Source of the DNA: Epiperipatus broadwayi
Taxonomy: Eukaryota > Onychophora > Udeonychophora > Euonychophora > Peripatidae
Assembly (NCBI GenBank): GCA_028023455.1
Contig: JAQFVV010006215.1
Coordinates: 4,201,230 to 4,265,229 of the forward strand
DNA: 64,000 nucleotides
Direction of reading: 5' to 3'
Below the pieces are notes generated by a model, which saw only the letters and a program-made list of their open reading frames with translations, was not told the DNA's origin and did not search any database. Numbering within the stretch: the stretch's first letter is position 1; every line of letters begins with the position of its first letter. Both the position numbers and the translations under genes were made by a program. This document shows, piece after piece, positions 12,035 through 23,445 of this stretch.

Positions 12035-12406
12035 TTACTTTATATGATATATATTTCTCTCCATAGTAAAAAGCACACTTATTATTTCAATTAAAAATGC
12101 GTCGTGCAACTTTTTTTTTTCAGCTAAAACTTTATAAAACTGACATCCATGCTGGTATGGCTCAAAATAAATAATATATCCAGAATAATAATGAACACTT
12201 TTATTTATTACTAATTTAGTTCCATTGAATTTTAAATATATATACTTAACTGTTTCCAAGAGATATACTATTTTTTTTTTATCTATCCTTACTGGATATT
12301 TACGGTGTTTATTTATTTCCTTTTGTGCATTACTGCAGTTCATTTTCCCTATGGCACAATTATTGTTATTTTTCCGTGAATATATTCGTTGACTATCCAT
12401 CTCCAA
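12035..12406 (-). pseudogene. Possible piggyBac transposase fragment
   Basis: This 123-codon minus-strand ORF contains YYSGYIIYFEPYQHG (about residues 73-87), which resembles the conserved strand of piggyBac (PGBD) transposases where a Gly-Tyr pair is followed by F-x-P/I-Y-Q-G. After it comes a hydrophobic helix ending near IISVLF, comparable to the helix that precedes the next catalytic aspartate in that family. The N-terminal 60 residues show no clear match, and the frame ends before the rest of the catalytic core. If the call is right, it is a decayed piece of roughly one fifth of a transposase. The TTAA-flanked insertion at 13752-14516 shows that piggyBac-type activity is plausible here. 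The assignment rests on one motif. Confidence 0.35.
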
Positions 12407-13295
12407 TTATTTCTTCAATACTTATTAATTTTCAAGAGATTATTGGGAATTCCGATTATTGACTTGCCCAGTAGAAAAACGATTAATTTATTCCATTATT
12501 TTAACAACAGAGCTTATAATTATCTATGTATATTAATATAGAGTTGTAAATCATAAGGTTTTAGGAATTGTAATCCAACTTTGTTTGTTTCTTTAAAAAA
12601 AAAATATCACCAAGAAAAAAAGCTTAGTTACTTCAACTTTACGATCAAGAAGCTCTTTTTTTTTCCTCTTCTCTTGAATTTCATATTCCCCCGATTGTTT
12701 GAAATTCTTTGATTGGCTAATATTTTCCCACTTTTTTCTATGAAACAATTATTTATTTTGAAAGTTTTTGGTTTATTACTTTAATATGACCGATTTTCCT
12801 TTTTTTAAAAAAAAATATTAAAATACAATATTTTTTAGAATTTAAATAAAGATAAAATTTACTGTTTTAATTTTAAATCAGTATTTTTTAAAATTAAACT
12901 TTATTTATCTACTTTTAAATATAGTAAGATTTGAAGATAAATAATTTCTATGTTTAAAATCAAATGCGCACCCACAATAATTATTAGTCTCTACTACGCA
13001 TTATGTTTACAAAATTACAATTTAAACTTCACTGGTTTTAAACTCCAGATAATATTAATTGTTCATCCATCTGCACATATATGACTCTAGGTTATTTTCT
13101 ATATGTATTCTGAGTTAAAATCATTTATAAATTTATAAATTTCCATTAGCTAAAACCGAGTTTAAATCTTATGATCTAATACGTCATTATTGTCTTCTTT
13201 TAATAAGTAAATATTATTGGATTTGTAAAATTTAAAATTATATACTAAAATTTTATTTTAGAATAGTCTGAGCGAATAAAAAGTGCACAATATAT
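12407..13295. other. Non-coding AT-rich stretch
   Basis: Homopolymer-rich AT sequence with no ORF or repeat family I can support. Confidence 0.5.
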
Positions 13296-14952
13296 ATATA
13301 ATTAAGATCCAACCAGTAACCAGCTAAACATTCACAGTAAAATATAGTAATCAATATTTCTCACTGCTGTCAAGGCAACCTTCACACCTTTTAATAGCAA
13401 GAATAGAATCCATTCTTTCTAATGATCCATTGAATATATATGGACACTTAAAGCTTGCAACTTGACTACAGAATATGAAATATTGATATATTGAAGTTTA
13501 AATAAACCTCTTTAAACATGAAATAAACATGTCACTGTAATGCAGACCAATAAATAGTCAATTAACATTACAAACTATAATACTTTTAAATTGCTCATGT
13601 ATTATTTAGAAATAATAATTGGAATAGTGCCTAACGCTAATCTGGAATAATGATATAATTAAGATCCAACCAGTAACCACCTAAACATTCACAGTAAAAT
13701 ATAGTAATCAATATTTCTCACTGCTGTCAAGGCAACCTTCACACCTTTTAACACTTATAATGCTTGACTCGTCTAAAAACGAGAAGATTTGACATCACTC
13801 TAAATCGGCTACTTTTTATCCCACGTATACATATGATACGTCATTAGAAAAAAAATCAAAAGTTCTGTAAGATGGTGCCCTCTTCAGAACAAATTTACAA
13901 GTAAAAAATCAATAAAAATGACCATATATGTCAAACAAAACCAAAGCACCGCCTCCTCACCAACTTTTTTTGAATCTTATTGGCTGTCCCACTTCTGTCA
14001 GAAAGGGAAATGGCTGCCAAAAAGTAAAAAGTTACGTTCGTTTTGATTTTTATTACGAAAATGATAAACGAATGTTTACAACATTTTAAACAATATTTGA
14101 ATTGAATTACAAATTATTATTGATAAAATAATACTAAAAATCAAATTATTTTAGAAAAATAGTTAAGATATTACCAAGAATTATTTATTTATTGCTACAT
14201 ATTGATCGTAACGTTAAAGTGAAAAAAAAAAGATTGCTGACGCAATCTTTTTTGGTTGGTTGAATAGCGGTTACTTTTATTTCACCGCAATTGAATATTT
14301 TTTAAATTATAAATCAAATTTTATTTTTGAAAAGATTTTCGTTTGCTTCCGTAAACTGACAATTCAGTAATATTCTTTTTACAAACGAAACTAACGTATT
14401 TATATTATTAAAAGTGATCTATTTTAACAATAGATTTTGTTAAGGTTGTGAGTTGGCCAATTACAAGTTTTGATTTTTAACTCATTCGGCCAATTATATA
14501 ATCATCGTTCAAAGGGTTAATAGCAAGAATGGAATCCATTCTTACTAATGATCCATTGAATATATATGAACACTTAAAGCTTGCAACTTGACTACAGAGT
14601 ATGAAATATTGATATATAGAAGTTTAAATAAACCTCTTTAAACATGAAATAAACATGTCACTGTAATGCAGACTAATAAATAGTCAATTAACATTACAAA
14701 CTGCAATACTTTTAAATTGCCCATGTATTATTTAGAAATAATAAGTGAAATAGTGCCTAAAGCTAAGCTGGGATAATGATATAATTAAGATCCAACCAGT
14801 AACCACCTAAACATTCACAGTAAAATATAGTAATCAATATTTCTCACTGCTGTCAAGGCAACCTTCACACCTTTTAATAGCAAGAACAGAATCCATTCTT
14901 ACTAATGATCCATTGAATATATATGGACACTTAAAAATTGCAACTTGACTAC
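13296..14952. repeat. 357-bp satellite array, three units, split by an insertion
   Basis: The string GATCCAACCAGTAACC recurs at 13306, 13663 and 14789. The first spacing is 357 bases. The second is 1126, which becomes 357 again once the 765-base insertion plus its 4-base duplication is removed. The units are similar along their full length, and the third is cut off at about 14952, just before element 2. Shared internal strings include CACTGCTGTCAAGGCAACC and CTTTAAACATGAAATAAAC. No ORF runs through the unit. Confidence 0.85.
13752..14516. mobile_element. TTAA-flanked insertion, piggyBac-like MITE
   Basis: The segment interrupts satellite unit 2 exactly at a TTAA that is single in unit 1 and duplicated here (13748-13751 and 14517-14520). 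One end reads CCCTTTGAACG on the inverted strand and the other reads CACTTATAATG, a decayed inverted pair. TTAA duplication and CCCTTT-type ends are hallmarks of piggyBac elements. There is no transposase ORF, so the copy is non-autonomous. It contains a strong hairpin at about 14224-14252 (GATTGC/GCAATC flanked by A and T runs). Confidence 0.75.
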
Positions 14953-15560
14953 ATATATATATTGACTATATATATATTGTAACTGGACCACCATACTCCC
15001 TTTATTACCTCGGTTGTAACAATTTCCTGATGAGCATGTTGCAGGAAGGAACTATCGGTTGGCATTCCCCAAATGCAGATGTTAACCTCCGCCTACAACA
15101 ATATTTCCTGCTCATCAGAGGATGTAGCCCCATAGAGACTAGAAGCATCTAGACATTTCTGTGTTTGGTTTTCCAAATGGCACCACTAGAGTTCCATTTC
15201 ACTACAACCTGACTTACCTAGGTCTACTTATGCCAGACATAGCTCAGGAGGCATGAGATTCTCGTGAACAAGTGCACTGAGTGATGAGTGATGCAATAAC
15301 AAAAAAATAGAATTGAACAACTGGATAACAAATTAATTTTAAGTAACAATAATTTTATTTAATAACAGGTTTAAATAAATGTCTATCAAACAAAGTATTT
15401 CATTGACAGGTCATATTTGGATTGTTAGTTCATATATACACATATGGTCCTAGATCAGTTTGATATACATTTAATCATTCTTTCATAATCATCGATGATT
15501 GATGGAATAAGTTCAACTATAAGTTCTGTACAAAATATTCACACTCAATTGTGGTATCTG

Positions 15561-15780
15561 GAGGTAAATCTCGCTCATTCATCTGGGATCCAGGTATGTG
15601 GATATAAATTCAAGTCATTCATCCTATATCTAGGTATGTGGATATAAATTCAAGTCATTCATCTTTTATCCAGGTATGTGGATATAAATTCAAAGCATTC
15701 ATCTTTTATCCAGGTATGTGGATATAAATTCAAATCATTCATCTTTGATCCAGGTGTCTGGGTTTAAATTCAAGTTATTC
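15561..15780. repeat. 40-bp tandem repeat inside the LTR
   Basis: Units start at 15601, 15641, 15681 and 15721 with an exact 40-base period and degenerate units at each end. The core is GATATAAATTCAAGTCATTC followed by a variable part ending CCAGGTATGTG. The partner LTR has one more full unit. Confidence 0.9.
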
Positions 15781-16551
15781 ACTTATATTAAAATAATTAA
15801 TTCTATAATTCAGATTTGTAGATTTAAATTATTTATTTACTTAAGTGATCTTTAATCCAAGTGTATGGATGTACGTTCATGTCATTCATTTATATTAACA
15901 GATTAATTCTCGAATTCATGTGTGTAGATTTGTGTTATTCATTTGTTTAACTCATCTTTAATACAAGTGTCTGGGTTTAAATTCAAGTCATTCCTTATAT
16001 TAAAATATAAATTTTCTAATTCAGATATTCATATACATAAACTTTATTATTTTATTTAGATATAAGTACTATGCAGTTAAGCATTTATGATTTATATTTA
16101 ATTATTCTATTTTTATACATAAATTCATCAGCAGTTTCATTTATAATTTATCAATAATAAATATATTTTTATATTTCATTTACAATTTATCAATAATAAA
16201 TGTATTTTCATATAGCTACCTTTATTCATAACTTTAGTTTCATTTATAATTTGTCAATAATAAATGTATTTTCATATAGCTACATTTATTCATAATTTTA
16301 GTTTCATTTATAATTTATCAATAATAAACATATTTTCATGTAGCTACATTTATTTATAATTTTCTTTAAGAAAGACATTTTGTCTTGTCTTTTATAAACG
16401 CACATAGTATCGAATATTTTATAAAATCATTACCTTCATTTTATCCAGTTAGTTCCTTCATATCCATGATGTGATGGCATTCAAAAAGGGATATGGTGTT
16501 TCAGCTGAATGGCTGAATGGCATTATTTCCTTTCTATGATGTTTATCCAGG

Positions 16552-16846
16552 CTATTGAGCTTAGATTGAAAATATTTTTTGTGTTTTCAATTTCATTCTC
16601 ATAGTTTTGTAGTTAAGTAGAGATAAAAGGTGGTTGCTAGAGCATTGCATTAGATCCTAATATCTAGATGCAGTGCTCTCAGATCCAAAGCTCCTCATTG
16701 ATGAAGGCCACAAGCCAGAAATTAGTCTGGGGTTATTGGATGAGTAGGCATTAGATAGGGATTTTATGCACAAGCCTTCTGGCATCCATTAATTACTCTG
16801 TTTAGCACAGGTGGCAATATTGTATGGAGAGTTTTGCCCTGTTTAT
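16552..16846. mobile_element. Foldback element arm nested in the LTR
   Basis: These 295 bases are absent from the partner LTR, where the flanks meet at 21481. GTTTATC occurs on both sides (16541 and 16841). About 16650-16840 matches the foldback element at 31847-32110, including the strings GGCATCCATTAATTACTCTG and GATGAAGGCCACAAGCCAG. The left arm is not evident. Either this copy gained an element or the other lost most of one. Confidence 0.65.
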
Positions 16847-17660
16847 CAAATCTTGGAGACACATGGCTTGGAATAAAGAGAGAAAGCTGTTACTGTTTAG
16901 CCTTCCATCGTTATGTTTTCCTTAATAATGTTTTCTTTTTTCATCATTAACAGTGGCTGTAAAGGTTATATTACAAGGTGATGAAAATCAGAGTTAGGTC
17001 ATACTTAAATAAGAATTTTAACTTTTTAATTCTTCACTTTTCTTACTTCTTTAGCTGCTCTTAACAATCTTTTTTCTGAAATTTTTTTCGAAACAATCTT
17101 CTTTAAAATACACTGTAAATATCTTTTTTTTGAATTCCTTCTGAACTTCCAACTCCTATTTATATTCTCATCTCTGGATTGATTAAGCAGCTCAGCCCAC
17201 TCTATCTTATTTGTTGCACAGCTTTCATTTAAGCCTGAGTGCTTTTTTCTTCTAAAGGATTGGACAATCTACTTTTGGCAGGATAGATAAGAGATCATAA
17301 GGATTAGCCATGTTTTCCAATTTATTAAGACTGCCTCAAGCTATTATCACACTTTAAATGACAACATCATTCCAAAAACAAAAATGTAATATTTTTAATA
17401 AATGCCAGCTTTTACTTATATCGTAATTTAAAACTAAGAAATCAATAATGATTTATCTTTAATATTATTTTTTCTTCTCAATTATAGAAAATAATGATTT
17501 TCTTTCTTAGATTGATGAATCTTAATAAAGATTTGTACTTTTTTTTAATTGCAGATTTAAATGTATTTGTTGTTGTTTTTCTTTTTAATTTGACCAAATA
17601 ATATTTTTAAATGGGGGGGGGATCTTTTGAATAAATACATGGAACAGTACATCTGTTTCA

Positions 17661-17672
17661 TTACCCCTCACC
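17661..17672 (-). other. Candidate polypurine tract, element 2
   Basis: On the minus strand GGTGAGGGGTAA lies directly against the U3 start TGAAACAG, the position expected for plus-strand priming. Confidence 0.5.
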
Positions 17673-18351
17673 AAATTTTGGGATGAAATCACCTGGAAGT
17701 ACGATTTTATTCCATATACTATACACATCATTTCTCCTTACTGCATCTCTTCTGGTTTTAAATGTGCTGATAAAATGGGTAAGATGAGCTGGAAAAGTGA
17801 ATAGATGAACAGTATCTTCCAATGCCAGAATAAGTAGATGTTCAAGCACAAACTACTAGTACACACTGCCCCATGATGTCATGAGAAAATATCTCATTTT
17901 AAGCACTACGTCTTGTACCTAGAAGGATTATCCAAATAAGAGTAGGAGCCAGAAAAAAATACAATTTGGCACTCAGCCAACCCTGCTCAGCTTCTGTGAG
18001 TCTTAAGGGCTATCATTTGGTCTATTAATGAGACCAAGGCCTATGCATGAGGCCTATATACACACTGCTGGACTACTCTAGGAACTCAACATCCAGGTCT
18101 GGATAGTGCTGAGCATATACTTCAGAGCATCTTAAACACAATGCATCCAAGCATCCCTGCTCATCCATCCACCCACCTCAACATGAAAAACACAAATTCA
18201 TGCATCACTATATTCTATTCACAAACTTCTTTCATCCACTATCTCTATTTTATTGTTCTGAATTATAACTACACTCTGGTTTGGGAGACTGACAATCATT
18301 ATCAGTTCTTCTATAATCCTCTTCTGTATTATGAGGTGACACACTTCTGGA
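17673..18351 (-). other. 3' interior of element 2, no recognised gene
   Basis: Untranslated-looking interior between the Gag-like stop and the purine tract. A 62-codon minus ORF lies at 17661-17849 with no recognisable motif. Confidence 0.4.
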
Positions 18352-19436
18352 TCATCTTTTTGTTGGGAGTTTCTCATGCTCAACATCACTGTGGTAGTTT
18401 GCTTCTTCACTTCCATATTGTCTTTGCAGATCCTTGTTACTGTTTGATCTTCTAATTACACAGGTCTGGTATGGGCCATGAACACCATCTGTGTTTTTTC
18501 TCTTGTTCCTCTTCCATGGTGGTACTTCATTTTTAGAAATAAATAAAGATTTATTTTTGAATAGTTCTTCTGCCATAGCAATTATTTTTTTCATTTTTTT
18601 GTTATTTGTAAAAGTTTCTTGTTGCTTACTTTTTTTCACATCTATAAATCCTGAGTTTTCAGACTCTTTTTTGGTTTCCTTTCCTGCATCAGCAAGTATA
18701 TTTTTAATAACTGTCTTTGTAACTTCTTTTTTTGTACTCAATTTCTGATTTGAGTTTATTGAGCTTTTGTTTATAATTTCTATATATGGCTGAGGACTAA
18801 CACATTTTTCTTTCAGATTTATGGTTTCTATTTCTACCTCTGTTACTGTTTCAGAGCATATATCAGACAATTGTTCTGAAATATTTTCTTCTATATTGGA
18901 CAGTTCCTTAGTTACATGAGAATTAAGTTTTTGATTATGTTCATTTTCATGTTTTTCCTCTTCTTGAAGGTCAGAGGATTTTAATTTTGCTTTATTAGAT
19001 TCATTTTCATCAGTTTTGATTATTAGTGCTGATTGGGTTGGAATTGTTTCATGAAATTCGTCAGCTGCATCGTTTTTTTGAATTTTTTCTTCCTCATCCA
19101 ATTTTTTAGACCGAGTTATTTCTTTTATTAACTGGTTGAACTTTTCATTTTGGATTTCAATTATTTCTCTGATTTGTTTTTTATACTCTTCTCTTTGTTC
19201 ATCTCTTTGTCTATGTTCTTCTTCTCTTTGTTTATCTTTTTGTCTATGTTCTTCTCTTTGTTTATCTCTTTGTCTATGCTCTTCTTCTCTTTGTTTATCT
19301 CTTTGTCTACACTTTTCATCTCTTTGATTATGGTCTTCTTCTCTTTATCTATTTTCTTGTTGTCTTCTTTTATCATTTCCATTAACAGGGCTAACATCGC
19401 TATCTTTTCTGTTTTCTGAGTTTCTATGTTCACCAT
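18352..19436 (-). pseudogene. Frameshifted coiled-coil Gag-like ORF of element 2
   Basis: The longest methionine-started frame runs 19101 to 18352 (249 residues). The same frame stays open upstream to a TAA at 19345-19347, encoding a repeated Arg/Glu/Gln block with cores like DKQREEEHRQRD. A different frame with an ATG at 19436 reads the likely N-terminus (start IETQKTEKIAMLALLMEMI) and then passes through the same purine repeat, so a frameshift in that repeat separates start from body. The body is acidic and coiled-coil, and its C-terminal third is basic (PPWKRNKRKN). No zinc knuckle, protease or polymerase motif is present. Helical, Arg/Glu-repeat N-termini are common in Gag proteins of Ty3/gypsy elements. 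That family placement is inference. Confidence 0.55.
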
Positions 19437-19712
19437 TTTTCCTTTGTTTTCTGGCTTAGTAAGCTTCTCTCTCCATCCATACCATGATTTAACTCCAAGT
19501 CTTTGTTATGCATGTTTTATTCTTTATCTACCATTTATGCCATTCATTTTTATGTTCTTTTTCTTTTTTCCACACTTTTTGAACAAATCACAGCACTGCA
19601 TCACATGCACTGTTTACATCACAGAATAATGATCTGCTTATGCCTTTTCCATTTCTTTTTCTTATTACTCATTTCTAGCTCTCTTATGCCTATGGATAGG
19701 CTAGCTAGATAA

Positions 19713-19733
19713 GGCCTCACAGTAAGGCGCAAA
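19713..19733 (-). promoter_or_regulatory. Primer binding site, tRNA-Lys-like, element 2
   Basis: Directly inside the LTR, the minus strand reads TTTGCGCCTTACTGTGAGG then CC, which aligns with TGGCGCCCAACGTGGGGCC, the complement of an animal tRNA-Lys 3' end. Several bases have changed. The position against the LTR is ideal. Confidence 0.5.
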
Positions 19734-22288
19734 TGTAACTGGACCACCATACTCCTTTTATTACCTTGGTTGTAACAATTTCCTGGTGAGCCTGTTGCAG
19801 GAAGGAACTATCAGTTGGCATTCCCCAATGCAGATGTTAACCCCCTTACAACAATATTTCCTGCTCATCAGAGGATGTAGACCATAGAGACTGGAAGCAT
19901 CTACACATTTCTGTGTTTGGTTTTCCAAACAGTGCCACTAGAGTTCCATTTCACTACAACCTTACTTACCTAGATCTAGTTATGTCAGACATAGCTCAGA
20001 AGGCATGAGATTCTCGCGAACAAGTGCACTGAATGATGAGTGATGCAATAACAAAAAAAATAGAATTGAACAACTGGATAACTAAAATTAATTTTAAGTA
20101 ACAATAATTTTATTTAATAACAAGTTTAAATAAATGTCCAGCAAACAAAGTATTTCACTGACAGGTCATATTTGGATTGTTAGTTCATATATGTGCATAT
20201 GGTCCTAGATCAGTTTGATATACATTTAATCATTCTTTCATAATCATCGATGATTGGTGCAATAAGTTCAACTATAAGTTCTGTACAAAATATTCACCCT
20301 TGATTGCAGTATCTGGAGGTAAATCTTGGCCATTCTTCTGGGATCCAGGTATGTGGATATAAATTCAAGTCATTCATCCTATATCTAGGTATGTGGATAT
20401 AAATTCATGTCATTCATCTTTTATCCAGGTATGTGGATATAAATTCAAGTCATTCAACTTTTTTCCAGGTATGTGGATATAAATTCAAATCATTCATCTT
20501 TTATCCAGGTATGTGGATATAAATTCAAATCATTCATCTTTGATCCAGGTGTCTGGGTTTAAATTCAAGTTATTCACTTTATATTAAAATAATTAATTCT
20601 ATAATTCTGATTTGTAGATTTAAATCATTTATTTACTTAAGTGATTGTTAATCCAAGTGAATGGATGTAGGTTCATGTCATTCATTTATATTAACAGATT
20701 AATTCCCTAATTCAGATTTGTAGATTTAAATCATTCATTTTCTTAAGTGGTCTTTAATCCAAGTGTATGGATGTAGGTTCATGTCATTCATTTATATTAA
20801 CAAATTAATTCTCAAATTCATGTGTGTAGATTTGAGTTATTCATTTGTTTAACTCATCTTCAATACAAGTGTCTGGGTTTAAATTCAAGTCATTCCTTAT
20901 ATTAAAATATAAATTTTCTAATTCAGATATTCATATACATAAACTTTATTATTTTATTTAGATATAAGTACTATGCAGTTAAGCATTTATGATTTATATT
21001 TAATTATTCTAGCATGACTATTTACTTGGTCTGCTGCAGACATATATTTTTATACATAAATTCATCAGCAGTTTCATTTATAATTTAGCAATAATAAACG
21101 TATTTTCATATTTCATTTATAATTTATCAATAGTAAATGTATTTTCGTATAGCTACCTTTATTCATAACTTTAGTTTCATTTATAATTTGTCAATAATAA
21201 ACGTATTTTCATATAGCTACATTTATTCATAATTTTAGTTTCATTTATAATTTATCAATAATAAACATATTTTCATGTAGCTACATTTATTTATAATTTT
21301 CTTTAAGAAAGACATTTTGTCTTGTCTTTTATGAACGCACATAGTATCGAATATTTTATAAAATCATTATCTTCATTTTATCCAGTTAGTTCCTTCATAT
21401 CCATGATGTGATGGCATTCAAAAAGGGGGCATGGTATTTCAGTTGAATGGCATTATTTCCTTTCTATGATGTTTATCCAGGCAAATCTTGGAGACACATG
21501 GCTTGGAATGAAGAGAGAAAGCTGTTACCGTTTAGCCTTCCATCATTATGTTTTCCTTAATAATGTTTTCTTTTTCCATCATTAACAGTGGCTGTAAAGG
21601 TTATATTCCAAGGTGATGAAAATCAGAGTTAGGTAATACTTAAATAAGAATTTTAACTTTTTAATTCTTCACTTTTCTTACTTCTTTAGTTGCTCTTAAA
21701 AATCTTTTTTCTGAAAATTTTTTCGAAACAATCTTCTTTAAAATACACTGTAAAAATTTTTTTTTAATCCTTTCTGAACTTCCAACTCCTATTTATATTC
21801 TCATCTCTGGATTGATTAAGCAGCTCAGCCCTCTGTATCTTATTTGTTGCACAGCTTTCATTTAAGCCTGAGTGCTTTTTTCTTCTAAAGGATTGGACAA
21901 TCTACTTTTGGCAGGATAGATAAGAGATCATAAGGATTAGCCATGTTTTCCAATTTAATAAGACTGCCTCAAGCTATTATCACACTTTATACGACAACAT
22001 CGTTCCAAAAATTAAAAATGTAATATTTTTAATAAATGCCAGCTTTTACTATATCGTAATTTAAAACTAAGAAATCAATAATGATTTATCTTTATTTTTT
22101 CTTTCTCTCAATTATAGAAAATAATAATTTTCTTTCTTAGATTGATGAATCTTAATAAAGATTTGTACTTTTTTTTTAATTGCAGATTTAAACGTATTTG
22201 TCTTTTTTCTTTTTAATTTGACCAAATTATATTTTTAAATGGGGGGGGGATCTTTTGAATACATACATGGAACAGTATATCTGTTTCA
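19734..22288 (-). repeat. 5' LTR of element 2 (minus strand)
   Basis: This copy is 2555 bases. Relative to its partner it has one extra 40-bp unit (units start at 20355, 20395, 20435, 20475 and 20515), an extra unit of roughly 100 bases near 20700-20800 and a short extra block near 21011-21046. It lacks the 295-base foldback block. The terminal hairpin is at 22268-22288. Confidence 0.83.
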
Positions 22289-22463
22289 ATATATATATAT
22301 ATATATAATAACCATGAGTAACATTATCATTACAGAATATTTGTTAAAGATTTATGGTAAATTTGAAAAATATTTGTATATATCTGTGTGTGTATGTGTC
22401 AGTTACCACCTTGTTCATACACTTGTATGTTGTGTGTAATTGTTTATTAAATGATAATGAATA

Positions 22464-22569
22464 GTCAAGCATTGGTGGTTGAGAGGTCAGTGACAACTGC
22501 TTTACAAGCAGTTGTCCCGGGTTAGTGGGTTCGCTTCCCAGTTGATGCTATGACACATGAGGAAAAAAA
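22464..22569 (+). mobile_element. tRNA-derived SINE with target duplication
   Basis: A tRNA-like fold spans 22468-22550. AGCATTG pairs with TTGATGCT as acceptor stem, AACTGC/GCAGTT form the anticodon stem with loop TTTACAA (anticodon TAC), and GGGTTCGCTTCCC gives the T-arm and B box. The A-box region reads TGGTTGAGAGG. A short tail ending in poly-A follows. ATGATAATGAATA occurs on both sides (22451-22463 and 22570-22582), a target duplication as made by LINE machinery. It is a SINE and not a functional tRNA, because two other copies with different anticodons occur in this window. Confidence 0.82.
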
Positions 22570-22582
22570 ATGATAATGAATA

Positions 22583-23040
22583 AATTATATAAATTTATTT
22601 ACCACGTGCCATTTTGATTTTGTCAGACAATTTATTTTTAATTTAAGAGAAATAGGTTCTTAGCTGAGTATGTAGAGTGTATATGACTAGTTACTTGAAT
22701 TTCTGTTGTCACCATTGTGCAATAATAGTTTTGTCAGTATACATATAATCTTAAACAGAGTGAATAAATTATATGCCCTTTGTAAGTGTGTGCAAGATAA
22801 GAAATTATTCATATGTTTATTATTACTATTATTAACTTCATGTCTTTTTTTATTAGTACTATTATCCATGTGTGTAGTCATGTATATCAATTGTATGATA
22901 TAGAGTAGATAACTGTACAAAGTTTGAAAGTCTGTGTTCAAATCCCCCTCCCCTATATTATATCTAAAGTTCAAGTATATAAATTATATATTGTATTTAA
23001 AAAATATTACAAATTCAGCCTATATCCTGCCTATCCCTCT
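22583..23040. other. Non-coding stretch with partial repeat copy
   Basis: Mostly AT-rich. About 22870-22965 matches the B-box-like 3' part of the interspersed repeat at 23062-23445, with GTGTTCAAATCCCC as its clearest string. Confidence 0.5.
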
Positions 23041-23061
23041 TCCATTTATTTAAATGTACAA

Positions 23062-23445
23062 AGTCCTATACATGAAGGGTCAGAATGACTTAAAGTCAAC
23101 ATAGGCATGACAATAATATTGGCATTAACAAGGGATTTGGTCATTACATTATTAGATTTTCAATGGTGTGGATGGCTGAAGAGCTGGAGCATGGAGTAGA
23201 GTCCATTAAAATGTGAAGATTTGCTATCTTAATATAAACCAGACACTGATTTTATATATATATATATATATATATATGGGGGGAGAGATGAACTGGACCA
23301 ACTGATAATTGCTGGTTCAGTATGAAGTATGTATATTGGAGATCATTTATCTTTTTCACATATGTTTAGTCATATGTATCGGATGTATGAGATAGAGTGG
23401 ATAGCGGAAGGGAGCTTGAAAGTCTGTATTCGAATCCTCTATATT
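23062..23445 (+). repeat. Interspersed repeat A, copy 1
   Basis: This segment of roughly 380 bases matches 45223-45600 and pieces at 51000-51400. Shared strings include GGATGGCTGAAGAG, CTGGACCAACTGAT and GAGCTTGAAAGTCTG. Near its right end ATAGAGTGGATAG and GTATTCGAATCCTC could be A- and B-box remnants, which suggests a tRNA-related short interspersed element. It contains an AT microsatellite at 23254-23277. Confidence 0.7.

Larger units (their letters stand above)
14978..17660 (-). repeat. 3' LTR of element 2 (minus strand)
   Basis: This copy is 2683 bases. It carries 40-bp tandem repeats (15561-15780), a set of roughly 65-bp AT-rich tandem repeats (about 16130-16360), and a 295-base block (16552-16846) missing from the partner LTR. 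The terminal hairpin is at 17640-17660 (TGGAACAG TACAT CTGTTTCA). Confidence 0.83.
14978..22288 (-). mobile_element. LTR retrotransposon 2, non-autonomous, minus strand
   Basis: Long direct repeats at 14978-17660 and 19734-22288 flank a 2.1-kb interior. On the minus strand each repeat starts TGAAACAG and ends CAGTTACA. ATAT occurs just outside both ends (14974-14977, 22289-22292), consistent with a 4-bp target duplication, though the flanks are AT microsatellite and so less informative. A primer-site-like string adjoins the 19734 LTR and a purine tract adjoins the 17660 LTR, which confirms the minus orientation. The interior has one coiled-coil Gag-like ORF, broken by a frameshift, and no pol motifs. 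The LTRs differ by unequal tandem repeat number and a 295-base block, so this copy looks older than element 1. Confidence 0.83.

Noticed and set aside
15561-15780. CRISPR-like array because of the regular 40-bp period
   Set aside because: Units are contiguous with no unique spacers, lie inside an LTR and are in animal DNA.
22468-22550. Functional tRNA-Val gene
   Set aside because: Flanking target duplication, poly-A tail and sister copies with another anticodon show that it is a SINE.
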